This document shows positions 39,689-49,802 of a DNA stretch of 64,000 nt, piece by piece. The DNA is taken from contig PAAG01000024.1 of NCBI GenBank assembly GCA_002698785.1, positions 1 through 64,000 on the forward strand. Reading direction: 5' to 3'. The position numbers were made by a program, and so were the translations under genes. The stretch is from Verrucomicrobiales bacterium (GTDB lineage Bacteria > Verrucomicrobiota > Verrucomicrobiia > Verrucomicrobiales > DEV007). Below the pieces are notes generated by a model that saw nothing but the letters and a program-made list of their open reading frames with translations, did not search any database and had not been told where the DNA came from. Each line of letters starts with the position of its first letter. Position 1 is the stretch's first letter.

Positions 39689-40468
39689 CTACTCTTCAAT
39701 AGGTGCCTCCAGCACCACAAAGAGTCTGGTGGAAAAGAGCCCCGGAAAGGGAGAGAGCATTCGGTCGATACCACGCATCAGGGGCAAGAGCGCCTGAGGG
39801 TAGAGTTGTGGTCCTGAAAAGCCTCCCGAACCTACGTAGGAGAGGGATGTGATTCGCTCAACATGAATAGCCGTCAGCGGATCGACTTTTTCTATATTCT
39901 CTTTCCGAACAAATGTGCGATGTCCATTTCCCTGTGCGGCATAGTAGCTTTCGACATCGTTCGTATCGGAATGAAATTCCTTCCGCCAATCGATCTTTTC
40001 GCCCAAGCCCAACGGCTCTGGATGGAGCATTCCGAATACGACTCTTCCCACCAAACTGACATCCGGCTCGAGTAAAACTATCCTACCACCCGGTCGAAGG
40101 CATCGGCGCATCTGATCAAATGCGATCGATGGAAAGCGCAGATGATGAAAGACATCAACCATGAAAAAACCGTCTACCGATCCATCATCGAACTGCAGAT
40201 CGTATACGCTTTCGACTCGATCTACGTAATCGTTGTCGAATAGGTCTGTTGTGATGCAATCGGGAAGGAATTGCTTTGCCTGTCCCATCCCTGAACCAAG
40301 CTCAACAATTGTTCGATCACCAGTCTCTCCCGGAAGCCAGGAACCTATGCGCTGATAGAAATCGCCGTAGATTTCCTTTAAGAGCGGCTTGCTCTCAAAA
40401 AACTCGCGATTTGCATGGAGTTCGCGTTCGTGCCGAATAATCGAATCTGATTCCTCGCTGACCTTCAA
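39689..40468 (-). CDS. Class I SAM-dependent methyltransferase
   Basis: A 259-residue methyltransferase of the Methyltransf_11 type: TIVELGSGMGQAKQFLPD is the SAM site, followed by DGSVDGFFMVDVFHHLRFP and CLRPGGRIVLLEPDVSL. It appears to start with TTG at 40468, since no ATG or GTG lies before the first conserved helix; a GGGAGG purine run is upstream. It is the first gene of the minus-strand cluster. Confidence 0.8.
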   Translation of the reverse strand: MKVSEESDSIIRHERELHANREFFESKPLLKEIYGDFYQRIGSWLPGETGDRTIVELGSGMGQAKQFLPDCITTDLFDNDYVDRVESVYDLQFDDGSVDGFFMVDVFHHLRFPSIAFDQMRRCLRPGGRIVLLEPDVSLVGRVVFGMLHPEPLGLGEKIDWRKEFHSDTNDVESYYAAQGNGHRTFVRKENIEKVDPLTAIHVERITSLSYVGSGGFSGPQLYPQALLPLMRGIDRMLSPFPGLFSTRLFVVLEAPIEE

Positions 40469-40585
40469 AGTTTCGTGTTTCTGCTAAAGCCTCCCATTCT
40501 CGCCGAAACGTCGAATGCGTCAATCCCTGCTATTTCGAAGAAATGTGCCTAGTTCGATTGCCAGGCTTACAAGAGATGGGAAAAA

Positions 40586-40954
40586 TTACTCCTCTTCGCC
40601 GCGGTCGATGCGAATGATGTATTCGCCTTCGCGCTGGAGGTTGAGACGGTCGCGGGCGACGGTCTCGAGGTACTCTTTGTCGGTCTTGAGGAGGCGGTGC
40701 TCCTGACGGAGTTTGACGACTTTTGAATTCTTGTCGTCTCGAATCTGAGTGAGGCGGACTTCTTCGGCTTGAAGCTCATCCTGGCGCTGCCATTCGGGGC
40801 CGAACAGCTTGTAGGCAGCCAGGATGAGAAGCACGTAAATCACCACCTCCATGACCCGCGAGAGCCGGCGCCAGATGTTGGTGCGCGGCTTTTGCCTCTC
40901 CGTATCAAACTGGAGAGGCAAATCCAAATTGTCCTGAAACTCGGGGTCACGCAT
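40586..40954 (-). CDS. FtsB/DivIC-like septum formation protein
   Basis: A 122-residue bitopic protein: a cytoplasmic N-terminus (1-35), one transmembrane helix (about 36-53, VVIYVLLILAAYKLFG) and a periplasmic coiled coil ending in KEYLETVARDRLNLQREGEYII, the DivIC/FtsB pattern. These proteins bridge FtsL and FtsQ in the divisome. It lies 34 bases downstream of eno on the same strand, an arrangement found in other bacteria. Confidence 0.88.
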   Translation of the reverse strand: MRDPEFQDNLDLPLQFDTERQKPRTNIWRRLSRVMEVVIYVLLILAAYKLFGPEWQRQDELQAEEVRLTQIRDDKNSKVVKLRQEHRLLKTDKEYLETVARDRLNLQREGEYIIRIDRGEEE

Positions 40955-40988
40955 GGTTTGAGGTGTGACGCCCAGCGGGAAAGATCTA

Positions 40989-42290
<1,302 letters not shown>

Positions 42291-42336
42291 TTAGTTTCCT
42301 ATTGTTTAAGAAATCTTCAATATTAAAAAAGCTGAA

Positions 42337-42345
42337 ATTATAACA
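42337..42345 (-). promoter_or_regulatory. Extended -10 promoter of eno
   Basis: The minus strand reads TGTTATAAT: a perfect TATAAT -10 with the TG extension one base upstream, 62 bases before the eno ATG. No good -35 is needed or seen. Confidence 0.55.
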
Positions 42346-42442
42346 ATTTCACTCTGCGGCTCCTTTACCGCCCTTGGCGCAGCGATAAACGAATCAGCAG
42401 CGATTGCAAGTAGCAACCTAGATACCAACCGCTCGCAGTTGT

Positions 42443-43072
42443 TCAACCCGCGGGCCGTGGATCAGAAAATCCTTCGAAGGCCTGTCGAATCGGCTCAATA
42501 AAAAATACCAATATGACCAGTGTCACGATTGTCAGGAAGAGACTGACGTAGCCGATAATGAGCCCGATCGCGCCCAACGTGTGGCCGGGAGCTGGTTGGA
42601 CGGGGCTGTGGCGAGCTTTCGCAAGGGCCATGTGCCCGCAAATGATTGAAATGGGAGCAAAGAGTATTCCGCCCACACAGGTTACCAAGGCCAAGACCGC
42701 GGAAACCATGGCAATCGCGCCGAACACGGGAGAAGGCACTTCTCCCAGACCCTCGTCCTCATATGCATCGTCTTCGGAGGCGGGGCCGCCAAGCGGAATG
42801 GGCGTATCGGCTTCTGGGGCCATTGTCTGTGGAGGCGCTTCGAAATCCGACTGGGGCAATCCGGACAGTCCGTCCGTGTTCCCTGGGGAGGGGGAAACCC
42901 CATCTTCCTCGGGCGGAACGACGTCTATTTCACTCTGAGCGGCTTCTCTGCGTTGACCGGGAAACTGGATATCTGCCGAACAAACGGGACATTCTACCTT
43001 GGTGCCGTAGAACGATTCGTCTCCGGATACTTTCTGTCCACATTTCGGGCAGGACACTTTGATGGTCGCCAT
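42443..43072 (-). CDS. Zinc-ribbon protein with DUF4190 membrane domain
   Basis: A 209-residue protein. The N-terminus is a zinc ribbon with two Cys-x2-Cys knuckles (VSCPKCGQKVSG ... VECPVCSADIQFPG). An acidic, Pro-rich linker (45-115) leads to two transmembrane helices of the DUF4190 type (GAIAMVSAVLALVTCVGG, then CGHMALAK and GHTLGAIGLIIGYVS). Such proteins are common in Gram-positive and PVC bacteria and have no proven function. I start at the ATG at 43072, where the zinc ribbon begins; the frame reads back another 1.1 kb, but that is antisense to the DUF1015 gene. Confidence 0.83.
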   Translation of the reverse strand: MATIKVSCPKCGQKVSGDESFYGTKVECPVCSADIQFPGQRREAAQSEIDVVPPEEDGVSPSPGNTDGLSGLPQSDFEAPPQTMAPEADTPIPLGGPASEDDAYEDEGLGEVPSPVFGAIAMVSAVLALVTCVGGILFAPISIICGHMALAKARHSPVQPAPGHTLGAIGLIIGYVSLFLTIVTLVILVFFIEPIRQAFEGFSDPRPAG

Positions 43073-43252
43073 ATGCTCGGTTCGTGTTTCGCTAGTTCCG
43101 CTGCAACATTGCAGCCATGGGTAATGATGGAAACCGGTTTCCAAGGTTGCTGCAAATAAAAACTCCCGCTTCGTCGATGAGGAAGCAATTTTGTGAGTTG
43201 TGATCGCAGTGCTTGGGTGTAGGAGTGGGCAAATCCATCCCATTTTCTTTTT

Positions 43253-44485
43253 ATGAGAGTCAAAGCGTTTCCCGCCCTTGTCCCCGCCCCTGGAAAAGCC
43301 GAAACCATTGCTTCGGTCCCATATGATGTCGTGAACACGGAAGAGGCACGAGCTCTTGCCGACGGCAAGCCACATAGTTTCCTCCACGTCGTGCGGGCGG
43401 AAATCGACTTTCCTGCCGGGACAGATCCTTACGGCGACGAGATCTACGCGAAGTCGAAGGAGAATCTCGACGCCCTCCAGAGTGAAGGTCTGCTGGTTCG
43501 CGAGCCTGAGCCATGTGTGTATCTCTATCGCCAGATCATGAATGGCGTGGCGCAGATCGGAATTACTCTCGCCTGCCATATCGAAGACTACGAGAACGAC
43601 ATTATCCGCAAGCACGAGAAGACTCGTCCGGTGAAGGAGAATGATCGCACCAAACTGACAGACGTTTTGAGCGCCAATACGGGCCCGGTTTTCCTCACTT
43701 ACAAAGATGTGGATTCCATCGATGCCTTTGTTGAAAGCTGGATCACGGACAAAGATCCGACCGTCGACTTCGTCGATGACGTGGATGTTCAGCACACGGT
43801 CTGGCGCGTGCCTGAGGCCGAAGCTGGAGCGATCCTGGATGGCTTCGGTGAGGTAGCTCTTTCCTACGTTGCTGACGGTCACCACCGCAGCGCGAGTGCT
43901 GCCCGTGTCGGGAAGGAACGCCGCGAAGCGAATCCGAATCATGATGGAACGGAAAACTACAACTGGTTCCTCGCGGTTCTGTTCCCTGCTTCGCAGCTCA
44001 ATATTCTTCCTTACAATCGTGTGGTGAAAGATCTGAATGGCCTTTCTACTGACGGTTTCCTGAAGAAGCTGTCTGACGATTTTCGCCTGGATTCCAACGA
44101 CCAGAAATCTCCAGAACACACGGAGTCTCTTTGCCTCTACGTGGATGGCAAGTGGCACACGATCAAATGGGAGGAAGTGGATTCGGACAATCCAATCGAC
44201 CGTCTCGATGTGTCGGTTCTTCAAGATCGGATTCTTTCTCCCATTCTTGGAATCGGTGACCCTCGCACAGACGAGCGCATCGACTTCATCGGTGGAATTC
44301 GGGGAACGGCGGAACTCGAGAAGCGTGTCGACAGCGGTGACTGGGCGGTCGCTTTTTCCATGTATCCGACAACGATCCAGCAGTTGATCGACATCGCAGA
44401 TGCGAATGAAATCATGCCTCCGAAGTCGACCTGGTTTGAGCCGAAGCTGAGATCAGGGCTTTTTGTCTACACGCTGGACGATTAG
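43253..44485 (+). CDS. DUF1015 family protein
   Basis: A 410-residue member of DUF1015, a widespread family of unknown function often next to serine-metabolism genes. Family marks are the start MRVKAFPALVPAPG, ASVPYDVVNTEEAR, VRAEIDFP, KHEKTRPVKENDR, YVADGHHRSASA and a C-terminal PPKSTWFEPKLRSGLFVY. Length matches. It is divergent from the DUF4190 gene and followed by the haem-c protein gene after 54 bases. No serC or serA is next to it here. Confidence 0.9.
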   Translation: MRVKAFPALVPAPGKAETIASVPYDVVNTEEARALADGKPHSFLHVVRAEIDFPAGTDPYGDEIYAKSKENLDALQSEGLLVREPEPCVYLYRQIMNGVAQIGITLACHIEDYENDIIRKHEKTRPVKENDRTKLTDVLSANTGPVFLTYKDVDSIDAFVESWITDKDPTVDFVDDVDVQHTVWRVPEAEAGAILDGFGEVALSYVADGHHRSASAARVGKERREANPNHDGTENYNWFLAVLFPASQLNILPYNRVVKDLNGLSTDGFLKKLSDDFRLDSNDQKSPEHTESLCLYVDGKWHTIKWEEVDSDNPIDRLDVSVLQDRILSPILGIGDPRTDERIDFIGGIRGTAELEKRVDSGDWAVAFSMYPTTIQQLIDIADANEIMPPKSTWFEPKLRSGLFVYTLDD

Positions 44486-44539
44486 TCTTCGTAATTCCGC
44501 CATTGCTCAAAGAGAGTTCGCAACGGTAAGTTGTGCCGG

Positions 44540-45802
44540 ATGAGTTTTTTCCGGCACTTCCTAATAGCTGTTCAGATTTTCGTAATCGCGGGAATTGGTT
44601 CGGTACTGGTTGCCGACGATTTCGATTTCTCGGACGTCGATGCTCCGGAGCACGATTATTGGAACCGCCCTCTTCGGGATCCTTTCACGAAGTTGGTAGG
44701 TGACATCGAGGAGAATCGGCTCGGACTGGATACGAGCAGTGAGAAAGCCTACCTGACTGGCCTGCTCGAAAAGTTGGAGATCCCGGTTTCCACCCAGATG
44801 CTGGTTTTCTCGACGACGAGCCTGCAACTGAGTCTCATATCGCCACGGAGTCCTCGTGCGCTCTATTTTAATGAGGACATCTATCTAGGCTACGTCCCCG
44901 GGGGAAAGATCGAGATCGTCTCTCTCGATCCTGAGCTGGGAGCGATTTTCTACATTTTCGACATTCCTCGGGCCGGCAATAGACCTGTCGTGGAACGCTC
45001 TCGACGGTGTATGAACTGCCACTCGGATGCAGATACTCGGAACGTCCCCGGGCTGGTGGTGAAGTCGGTAATTCCGGGGCCGAGGGGTGGGAGCCTGGAT
45101 TCGTTTAGGAGGAGCATTACGGGACACCAGATTCCCCTATCCGATCGATTCGGCGGCTGGTATCTCACAGGGGCTGATGAGATCGAAAAACACTGGGGCA
45201 ATGCGATCGGGCAGTTTGTGGAGGGAGAGATCGTGACATCTCCCGTTTTGCCCGGTGAGCGATTCGACTGGTCTATTTTCCCTGCCTCAACGAGCGATAC
45301 GCTGGCGCATCTCCTCCACGAGCACCAAGTCGGATTTGTAAACCGGGTGGTTGAGTTGAATTATCGGGCGAGGACTTTCTTACGAGAGCATGCGAACCCC
45401 TCTCCTGCTGACTTGGAATCCAAAATCGATCCTCATGTTGAGGAGGTTGTGAAATACCTGCTTTTTGCCGATGAGGCGAAGTTTCCGAGTGAAGGGATCA
45501 CCGGTGATCCGGCTTTGGTAGAGGCGTTTCGTGCAACTCGAGAAATGGATGGAGACGGGCGCTCGTTGAAGGATTTCGATCTGGAATCGCGGATGTTTCG
45601 GCATCGATGCAGCTACATGATCTACAGCTCACTGTTTCAGGGGCTTCCTGAAGGATTGAAGCAGCGCATCTATCGAAGGATGGACAAGGCGCTGGATACG
45701 TCTTCGCCCGATCAGGAGTTTTCTTATCTTCCTCCCGATGAGAAGGGAGTTATCCGGACGATTTTGAAAAACACCCTGACCGATTTGCCGGAAGGTTGGT
45801 GA
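44540..45802 (+). CDS. Exported protein with one c-type haem motif
   Basis: A 420-residue exported protein with a signal peptide (1-25, ending VLVA-D). One c-type haem attachment motif, Cys157-Met-Asn-Cys160-His161, lies in SRRCMNCHSDADTRNVPG. It belongs to a family marked by ALYFNEDIYLGYVPGG, PELGAIFYIFD and GGWYLTGADEIEKHWGN, which I know from many proteobacteria and planctomycetes without an assigned role. I start at the ATG at 44540, so the leader peptide fits; a TTG three codons upstream is also in frame. A terminator-like hairpin follows. Confidence 0.78.
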   Translation: MSFFRHFLIAVQIFVIAGIGSVLVADDFDFSDVDAPEHDYWNRPLRDPFTKLVGDIEENRLGLDTSSEKAYLTGLLEKLEIPVSTQMLVFSTTSLQLSLISPRSPRALYFNEDIYLGYVPGGKIEIVSLDPELGAIFYIFDIPRAGNRPVVERSRRCMNCHSDADTRNVPGLVVKSVIPGPRGGSLDSFRRSITGHQIPLSDRFGGWYLTGADEIEKHWGNAIGQFVEGEIVTSPVLPGERFDWSIFPASTSDTLAHLLHEHQVGFVNRVVELNYRARTFLREHANPSPADLESKIDPHVEEVVKYLLFADEAKFPSEGITGDPALVEAFRATREMDGDGRSLKDFDLESRMFRHRCSYMIYSSLFQGLPEGLKQRIYRRMDKALDTSSPDQEFSYLPPDEKGVIRTILKNTLTDLPEGW

Positions 45803-45820
45803 TTGTATTGAAGGAAATAA

Positions 45821-45853
45821 AAAAGCGCTCCCACAATCTGCAGGAACGCTTTT
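45821..45853. terminator. Terminator hairpin between convergent genes
   Basis: AAAAGCGCTCC pairs with GGAACGCTTTT with one mismatch around an 11-base loop, with A and T runs on the two sides. It can end transcription from both the haem-c gene (plus) and the rhodanese gene (minus). Confidence 0.6.
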
Positions 45854-45891
45854 CAAGTTCGGTTAGAACCTAACTGTATTGGAACAGTAGA

Positions 45892-46287
45892 TCAGCTGTT
45901 GTCGTCAGCTTTTTCCGTAGGCTTGCTTGCTTGAAGCCAACCGGAGATACCAGCAGAGAGATGCTTGATATTGGTGAAGCCTGCTTCTTCTGCAGCTTTG
46001 GCACCGGCTTTGTAAGCGGAGCAAGAAGGACCGCCGCAGTATGCAACAACGAGCTTGTCTTTGTCTTCACCAAGAAGGCTTGCGATTTCTTTCTTGTTTC
46101 CACGGAAGTCGATAGCACCTGGAATGTGACCTTTTTCGTAGGAAGAGGTTCCATTCACATCGAGGACGATGACTTCTTTCTTCTGGATGGCTTCTTCGAG
46201 TTCGCTGATGCTAATGTCAGGATATTCTCCAGCAAAAGCCGCAGTCGCGAAGAGTGCACATGCCAGTGTTGCGAGTAGTTTTTTCAT
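45892..46287 (-). CDS. Exported single-domain rhodanese-like protein
   Basis: A 131-residue protein with a signal peptide (1-19, AFA-G) and one rhodanese domain. The persulfide Cys is Cys84 in YCGGPSCSA, with a second Cys89 in the active loop; EKGHIPGAIDF is also typical. The loop lacks the CX5R of arsenate reductase-like relatives. Periplasmic rhodaneses move sulfane sulfur or act in thiol redox; this one's role is unknown. It is downstream of pstB on the same strand after a 183-base gap, so it may or may not be in the pst transcript. Confidence 0.85.
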   Translation of the reverse strand: MKKLLATLACALFATAAFAGEYPDISISELEEAIQKKEVIVLDVNGTSSYEKGHIPGAIDFRGNKKEIASLLGEDKDKLVVAYCGGPSCSAYKAGAKAAEEAGFTNIKHLSAGISGWLQASKPTEKADDNS

Positions 46288-46470
46288 ACTTATTTTAGTT
46301 TGTTTTTGTTTTGTTATTAGAAGGAAGAAGAACTGTTCTTCTTCCTCGCTAAATCTATCAAATCGAGGGAGGTAGCCAAAGCTATCGACGACGCAATCAT
46401 GCCGAACTTACTGGTCACTTTTTTCAAAGAATCGCTAAAGAAACCCGTTGGCTGAACCTGGAAAATTCGG

Positions 46471-47238
46471 TCATCCACGCATCCCGCTCAGATACAGCGC
46501 CGCATCGGGGTGGGCTGGGCTGGCGAATAGATCTTTGGCTTTGCCGACTTCGACGATGGTGCCGACGCCATCCTGCAGCCAAAAGACCGCAACTCGATCA
46601 GCGATACGCCTGGCCTGGGCCAGGTTGTGAGTCACGATGACAACGGTGACTTTTTCGCGAAGAGCAGCGATGTGGTCTTCAACCACTCCAGAGGCAAGAG
46701 GATCGAGTGCGCTACAAGGTTCGTCGAACAGGATGATTTCGGGCTCCAGGGCCAGGGCACGCGCGATGCAGAGACGCTGCTGCTGTCCGCCGGAAAGGTT
46801 TAGCGCGCTTTTGTGCAATCGGTCCGAGACCTCGCCCCACAGGCCCACTTCTCGAAGGTTGCGCTCCATTATTTCTGGAACTTCGCGTTTCGAAATGCCG
46901 TGTTCTCGGAGGGGAATTTCGAAGTTTTTTCGTATGGAGTGTGGGAACGGATTGGGTTTCTGGAAGACCATCCCCACTTTCTTGCGAAGCGAGAGAACAT
47001 CAAGATAAGGACCACAGAGATCGGTGCCGTCTGGTAGTTTCACCTCTCCCGTTACCCGGCAACCTGGGATCATGTCGGTGAGACGATTCAAGGAATGCAG
47101 GAAGCTGCTTTTCCCGCAACCAGATGGCCCAACGAGAGCCGTGATCTGGCCCTCAAGAACTTCAAGTGAGACGTCTCTTACGGCAGCAAAATCTCCGTAA
47201 CTGACTGATAAATCGGTGATTCGCAATTTGGCGCTCAT
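46471..47238 (-). CDS. pstB: Phosphate ABC transporter ATP-binding protein PstB
   Basis: A 255-residue ABC ATPase that powers high-affinity phosphate import. Walker A GPSGCGKS, Q-loop GMVFQKPNPFPHS (the PFPxSI sequence is typical of PstB), signature NLSGGQQQRLCIARAL, Walker B EIILFDEPCSALDPLA and switch His in THNLAQARRIAD are all present. The ATG at 47238 overlaps the pstA stop (ATGA); an ATG nine codons upstream is less likely. It is the last pst gene; no phoU follows in this window. Confidence 0.95.
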   Translation of the reverse strand: MSAKLRITDLSVSYGDFAAVRDVSLEVLEGQITALVGPSGCGKSSFLHSLNRLTDMIPGCRVTGEVKLPDGTDLCGPYLDVLSLRKKVGMVFQKPNPFPHSIRKNFEIPLREHGISKREVPEIMERNLREVGLWGEVSDRLHKSALNLSGGQQQRLCIARALALEPEIILFDEPCSALDPLASGVVEDHIAALREKVTVVIVTHNLAQARRIADRVAVFWLQDGVGTIVEVGKAKDLFASPAHPDAALYLSGMRG

Positions 47239-48131
47239 TTTGTTCCAGTTTGTTTTTGGAGCCACCGATCCGTCAGGATGGAGGCGAGGTAGCTGATTGC
47301 CAGAATTAGAAGAAGCAGGACGAGCGCGCTGGCCGATGCCCGTGCACTGCCATTCGGGATGTTCATGGCAAGGTCATAGATGTGGACTGACAGCGCTCTA
47401 CCTGAATCCCCTAGCCCTGAGGGCCATCGAGTCGAGTAGCCGCTGGTAAAAACGAGAGCGGCGGTTTCTGCCAAGGCGCGCGCCACTCCCAGCGTCACCC
47501 CTACCAGGATGCCCGGCAGAGCGGCGGGAATGAGGACTTTTTTCAGCATCGCCGTCCGGGTCATCCCCAGTGCTGCAGACGACAGGCGCAGATGATCTGG
47601 TAGGGCATTCAGCGCAGACAGAGCCGTCCTAACGAGGATAGGCAGAATCATACAGGCGAGCGTTAGACCACCCGCAAGAATCGAGAAGCCCATGCCTAAT
47701 ACCTGACAAAAGAACGCCATCCCAAACAGACCGAAGACAATCGATGGCACGGCAGCCAACAAATCCACACCAGCCCTGACAAGCCTACCCCACCGGCTGT
47801 CTTTTCTCACAAACTCGGACAACCAGATAGCACAGCCTAAGCCGAGGGGAACGGCCGCTGCCATACAGCAGAGTAGAACAAGAAACGTAGATGCAAGGAC
47901 CGGCCCGATTCCGCCTGATCGCCCCGCCTCTTTTACATCCCCCGTGAGAAACTCACCAGAAATCTGAGGGAGGCCCATGCGAACCAAATCCCAAACGATC
48001 CATGCCAGTACTCCCAGAGTGAGGAGGAAAGCGGAGCCTGTGACAATGCCGGTCGCAAGGTCTGCGAATCGTCTCTTTCGTGAAAATCCTGATGCCGAGA
48101 GCATGGCGGATTTCGAGGGAGTTTCAGTCAT
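47235..48131 (-). CDS. pstA: Phosphate ABC transporter permease PstA
   Basis: A 298-residue inner-membrane permease with six helices. The coupling motif before the last helices is the EAA-type loop ALGMTRTAMLKKVLIPAALPGILVG, and GVARALAETAALVFTSGYST is typical of PstA. The N-terminus is preceded by a 20-residue charged stretch. I use the ATG at 48131, which overlaps the pstC stop (ATGA). Confidence 0.95.
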   Translation of the reverse strand: MTETPSKSAMLSASGFSRKRRFADLATGIVTGSAFLLTLGVLAWIVWDLVRMGLPQISGEFLTGDVKEAGRSGGIGPVLASTFLVLLCCMAAAVPLGLGCAIWLSEFVRKDSRWGRLVRAGVDLLAAVPSIVFGLFGMAFFCQVLGMGFSILAGGLTLACMILPILVRTALSALNALPDHLRLSSAALGMTRTAMLKKVLIPAALPGILVGVTLGVARALAETAALVFTSGYSTRWPSGLGDSGRALSVHIYDLAMNIPNGSARASASALVLLLLILAISYLASILTDRWLQKQTGTK

Positions 48132-48994
48132 TTCGCCACCGCCTCCGGGTTTCTGTGAAATGCCAGCCATCCGGCCAAGGCTGCAATTACGAGGACAAGA
48201 ATGAGTCCGGCAGTGTAGAGGAGGGCTTTGTGAGATTCCGTGGCGTATCCCATTTCCAGGACAATGGTCGAGGTAATTGGGCGAATGGGGTCAAAGATGC
48301 TGCCTGGGAGATTGGCAATATTCCCACAAACCATTACAACGGCCATGGTCTCCCCCACAGCTCTCGCGATAGCGAGCACCGCGCCGGCGCCAATCCCAGG
48401 ACGAGCACAGGGCAATGCGATGCGCAGGATGGTTGAAGCTCTTCCAATCCCCAACCCAGCAGCAGCCTGAAGATGTTCCCGGGGAACGGAATCTAGAGCT
48501 ACCTGGCTGGTGAGAGCCACCATTGGAAGAATCATCAATCCCAGCACAAGGCCTGCGGCCAACAGGCTCTGGCCGGGAGGGTGCATTCGATTAATCGCCG
48601 GCACGAGGACCATCAGCCCCCAGAATCCAAATACGACCGAAGGAACCCCAGCAAGAAGTTCGAGCGCCCGCCTGTTCCATTTTTTGAACAGAGAAGGTAA
48701 ATAGAATTGGTGGAATACTGCACCGGCAACTCCGAGGGGAACTGCGATCGATCCTGCCAAAACAGTTACGAGAACCGAACCAACCAACATCGGAACAATC
48801 CCAAACTGCGGTTCGCGATCAGAAGTTGGCTGCCACTCTCTATCAGTAAACAGCAAGGGGAACTCTCCTGACTGCAGAACAGGTGATGCTCCATAGAAAA
48901 GGAAGCCAACGATCAGCAATACGATTCCTCCTGCGAGAATCGCAGCCGCGCCGAGAAAAACCTCAGCTATTCGATCAATTCGAGATCGGCACAT
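48128..48994 (-). CDS. pstC: Phosphate ABC transporter permease PstC
   Basis: A 288-residue permease that pairs with PstA. Motifs: GIVPMLVGSVLVTVLAGSIA, LLAGVPSVVFGFWGL, the EAA loop GLGIGRASTILRIALPCARPG, and ARAVGETMAVVMVCGN. The true start is the ATG at 48994 (MCRSRIDRIAEVF); the frame reads much farther upstream in pstS, but those residues are not PstC-like. It overlaps the 3' end of pstS by 20 bases. Confidence 0.94.
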   Translation of the reverse strand: MCRSRIDRIAEVFLGAAAILAGGIVLLIVGFLFYGASPVLQSGEFPLLFTDREWQPTSDREPQFGIVPMLVGSVLVTVLAGSIAVPLGVAGAVFHQFYLPSLFKKWNRRALELLAGVPSVVFGFWGLMVLVPAINRMHPPGQSLLAAGLVLGLMILPMVALTSQVALDSVPREHLQAAAGLGIGRASTILRIALPCARPGIGAGAVLAIARAVGETMAVVMVCGNIANLPGSIFDPIRPITSTIVLEMGYATESHKALLYTAGLILVLVIAALAGWLAFHRNPEAVAK

Positions 48995-49793
48995 ACAGGT
49001 GGCTCTCGATGATGTCGTTGATTTGAGATGATTTGAGATATTCCAGAAACGCTGCAGCAGCTGGAGACACCTCTCCCAAGGTAACGACCTGCAATGGTCG
49101 AGTGATCGGAAACTCCCCGCTCGCAACGGATGCCGTAGAGGCAGGGACGCCATCGCAGGATACCAATTTGATTGCAGTGCCCGCATCAGCTTCGCTCGCA
49201 GCAGCGCCGATCGAGACGTAGCCGATTGCTGATTCGTTCCCAGCAACCGTCTTGATCGCCTGCTGATTTTCTCCGGCCACGACATCTGCCTGAACGTCGG
49301 CACTGTCCAAGCCAACGTAGTTCAAGAATACTTCCAACGTGGCTCGCCCCGCCGCTTTATTTACAACAACGATTTCCTGGGCCGGACCTCCGACATCTTT
49401 CCAGTTGGAAATCTTCCCTGTGTAGATGTCGATGAGTTGAGCCCTGGTGAGGTTTTCAATTGGATTGGTATCGTGTGTGATGACGCAGACACCGTCCACG
49501 GCAATACGGTGTGCGGTCAGATCGGACTCCTCCTCTTTCAATGCTCTCGATATCATTCCCATGTCAGCCAGACCGGATTTGGCATCGGCAATGCCTCTTG
49601 AAGAACCGCCAGTCTGCACGTCGATTCGGTATTCGGGATGACTGGCTTCGTATGCCTTAGCTGCATCAGCCACCACGGGAGCGACAGTACTGGAACCTGT
49701 GAGTGTGATTCGTTCGTCTTGTGCGCTGTCCTGGCAGGATATTGCAAAGAGAGAGGCGACAGAAATTGTGATTAGTTTGTAAATGAATTTCAT
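48975..49793 (-). CDS. pstS: Phosphate-binding lipoprotein PstS
   Basis: A 272-residue substrate-binding protein with a lipobox AISC (Cys20), so it is probably membrane-anchored. Phosphate-loop signatures are TLTGSSTVAPV, QTGGSSRGIADAKSG and the GMISRAL segment; GRATLEVFLNYVGL is also typical. It binds phosphate in the periplasm and delivers it to PstCA; many PstS also accept arsenate weakly. It follows the arsR-type regulator gene by 9 bases and overlaps pstC. Confidence 0.95.
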   Translation of the reverse strand: MKFIYKLITISVASLFAISCQDSAQDERITLTGSSTVAPVVADAAKAYEASHPEYRIDVQTGGSSRGIADAKSGLADMGMISRALKEEESDLTAHRIAVDGVCVITHDTNPIENLTRAQLIDIYTGKISNWKDVGGPAQEIVVVNKAAGRATLEVFLNYVGLDSADVQADVVAGENQQAIKTVAGNESAIGYVSIGAAASEADAGTAIKLVSCDGVPASTASVASGEFPITRPLQVVTLGEVSPAAAAFLEYLKSSQINDIIESHLYVPISN

Positions 49794-49802
49794 AGAAAAT
49801 GA

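Noticed and set aside
43073-44224. Extension of the zinc-ribbon/DUF4190 frame to 593 codons
   Set aside because: The extra N-terminal part is antisense to the DUF1015 gene; the zinc ribbon starts at the internal ATG at 43072.
45892-46287. Rhodanese as an arsenate reductase linked to the arsR-pst operon
   Set aside because: The active loop lacks the CX5R motif needed, and the protein is exported.
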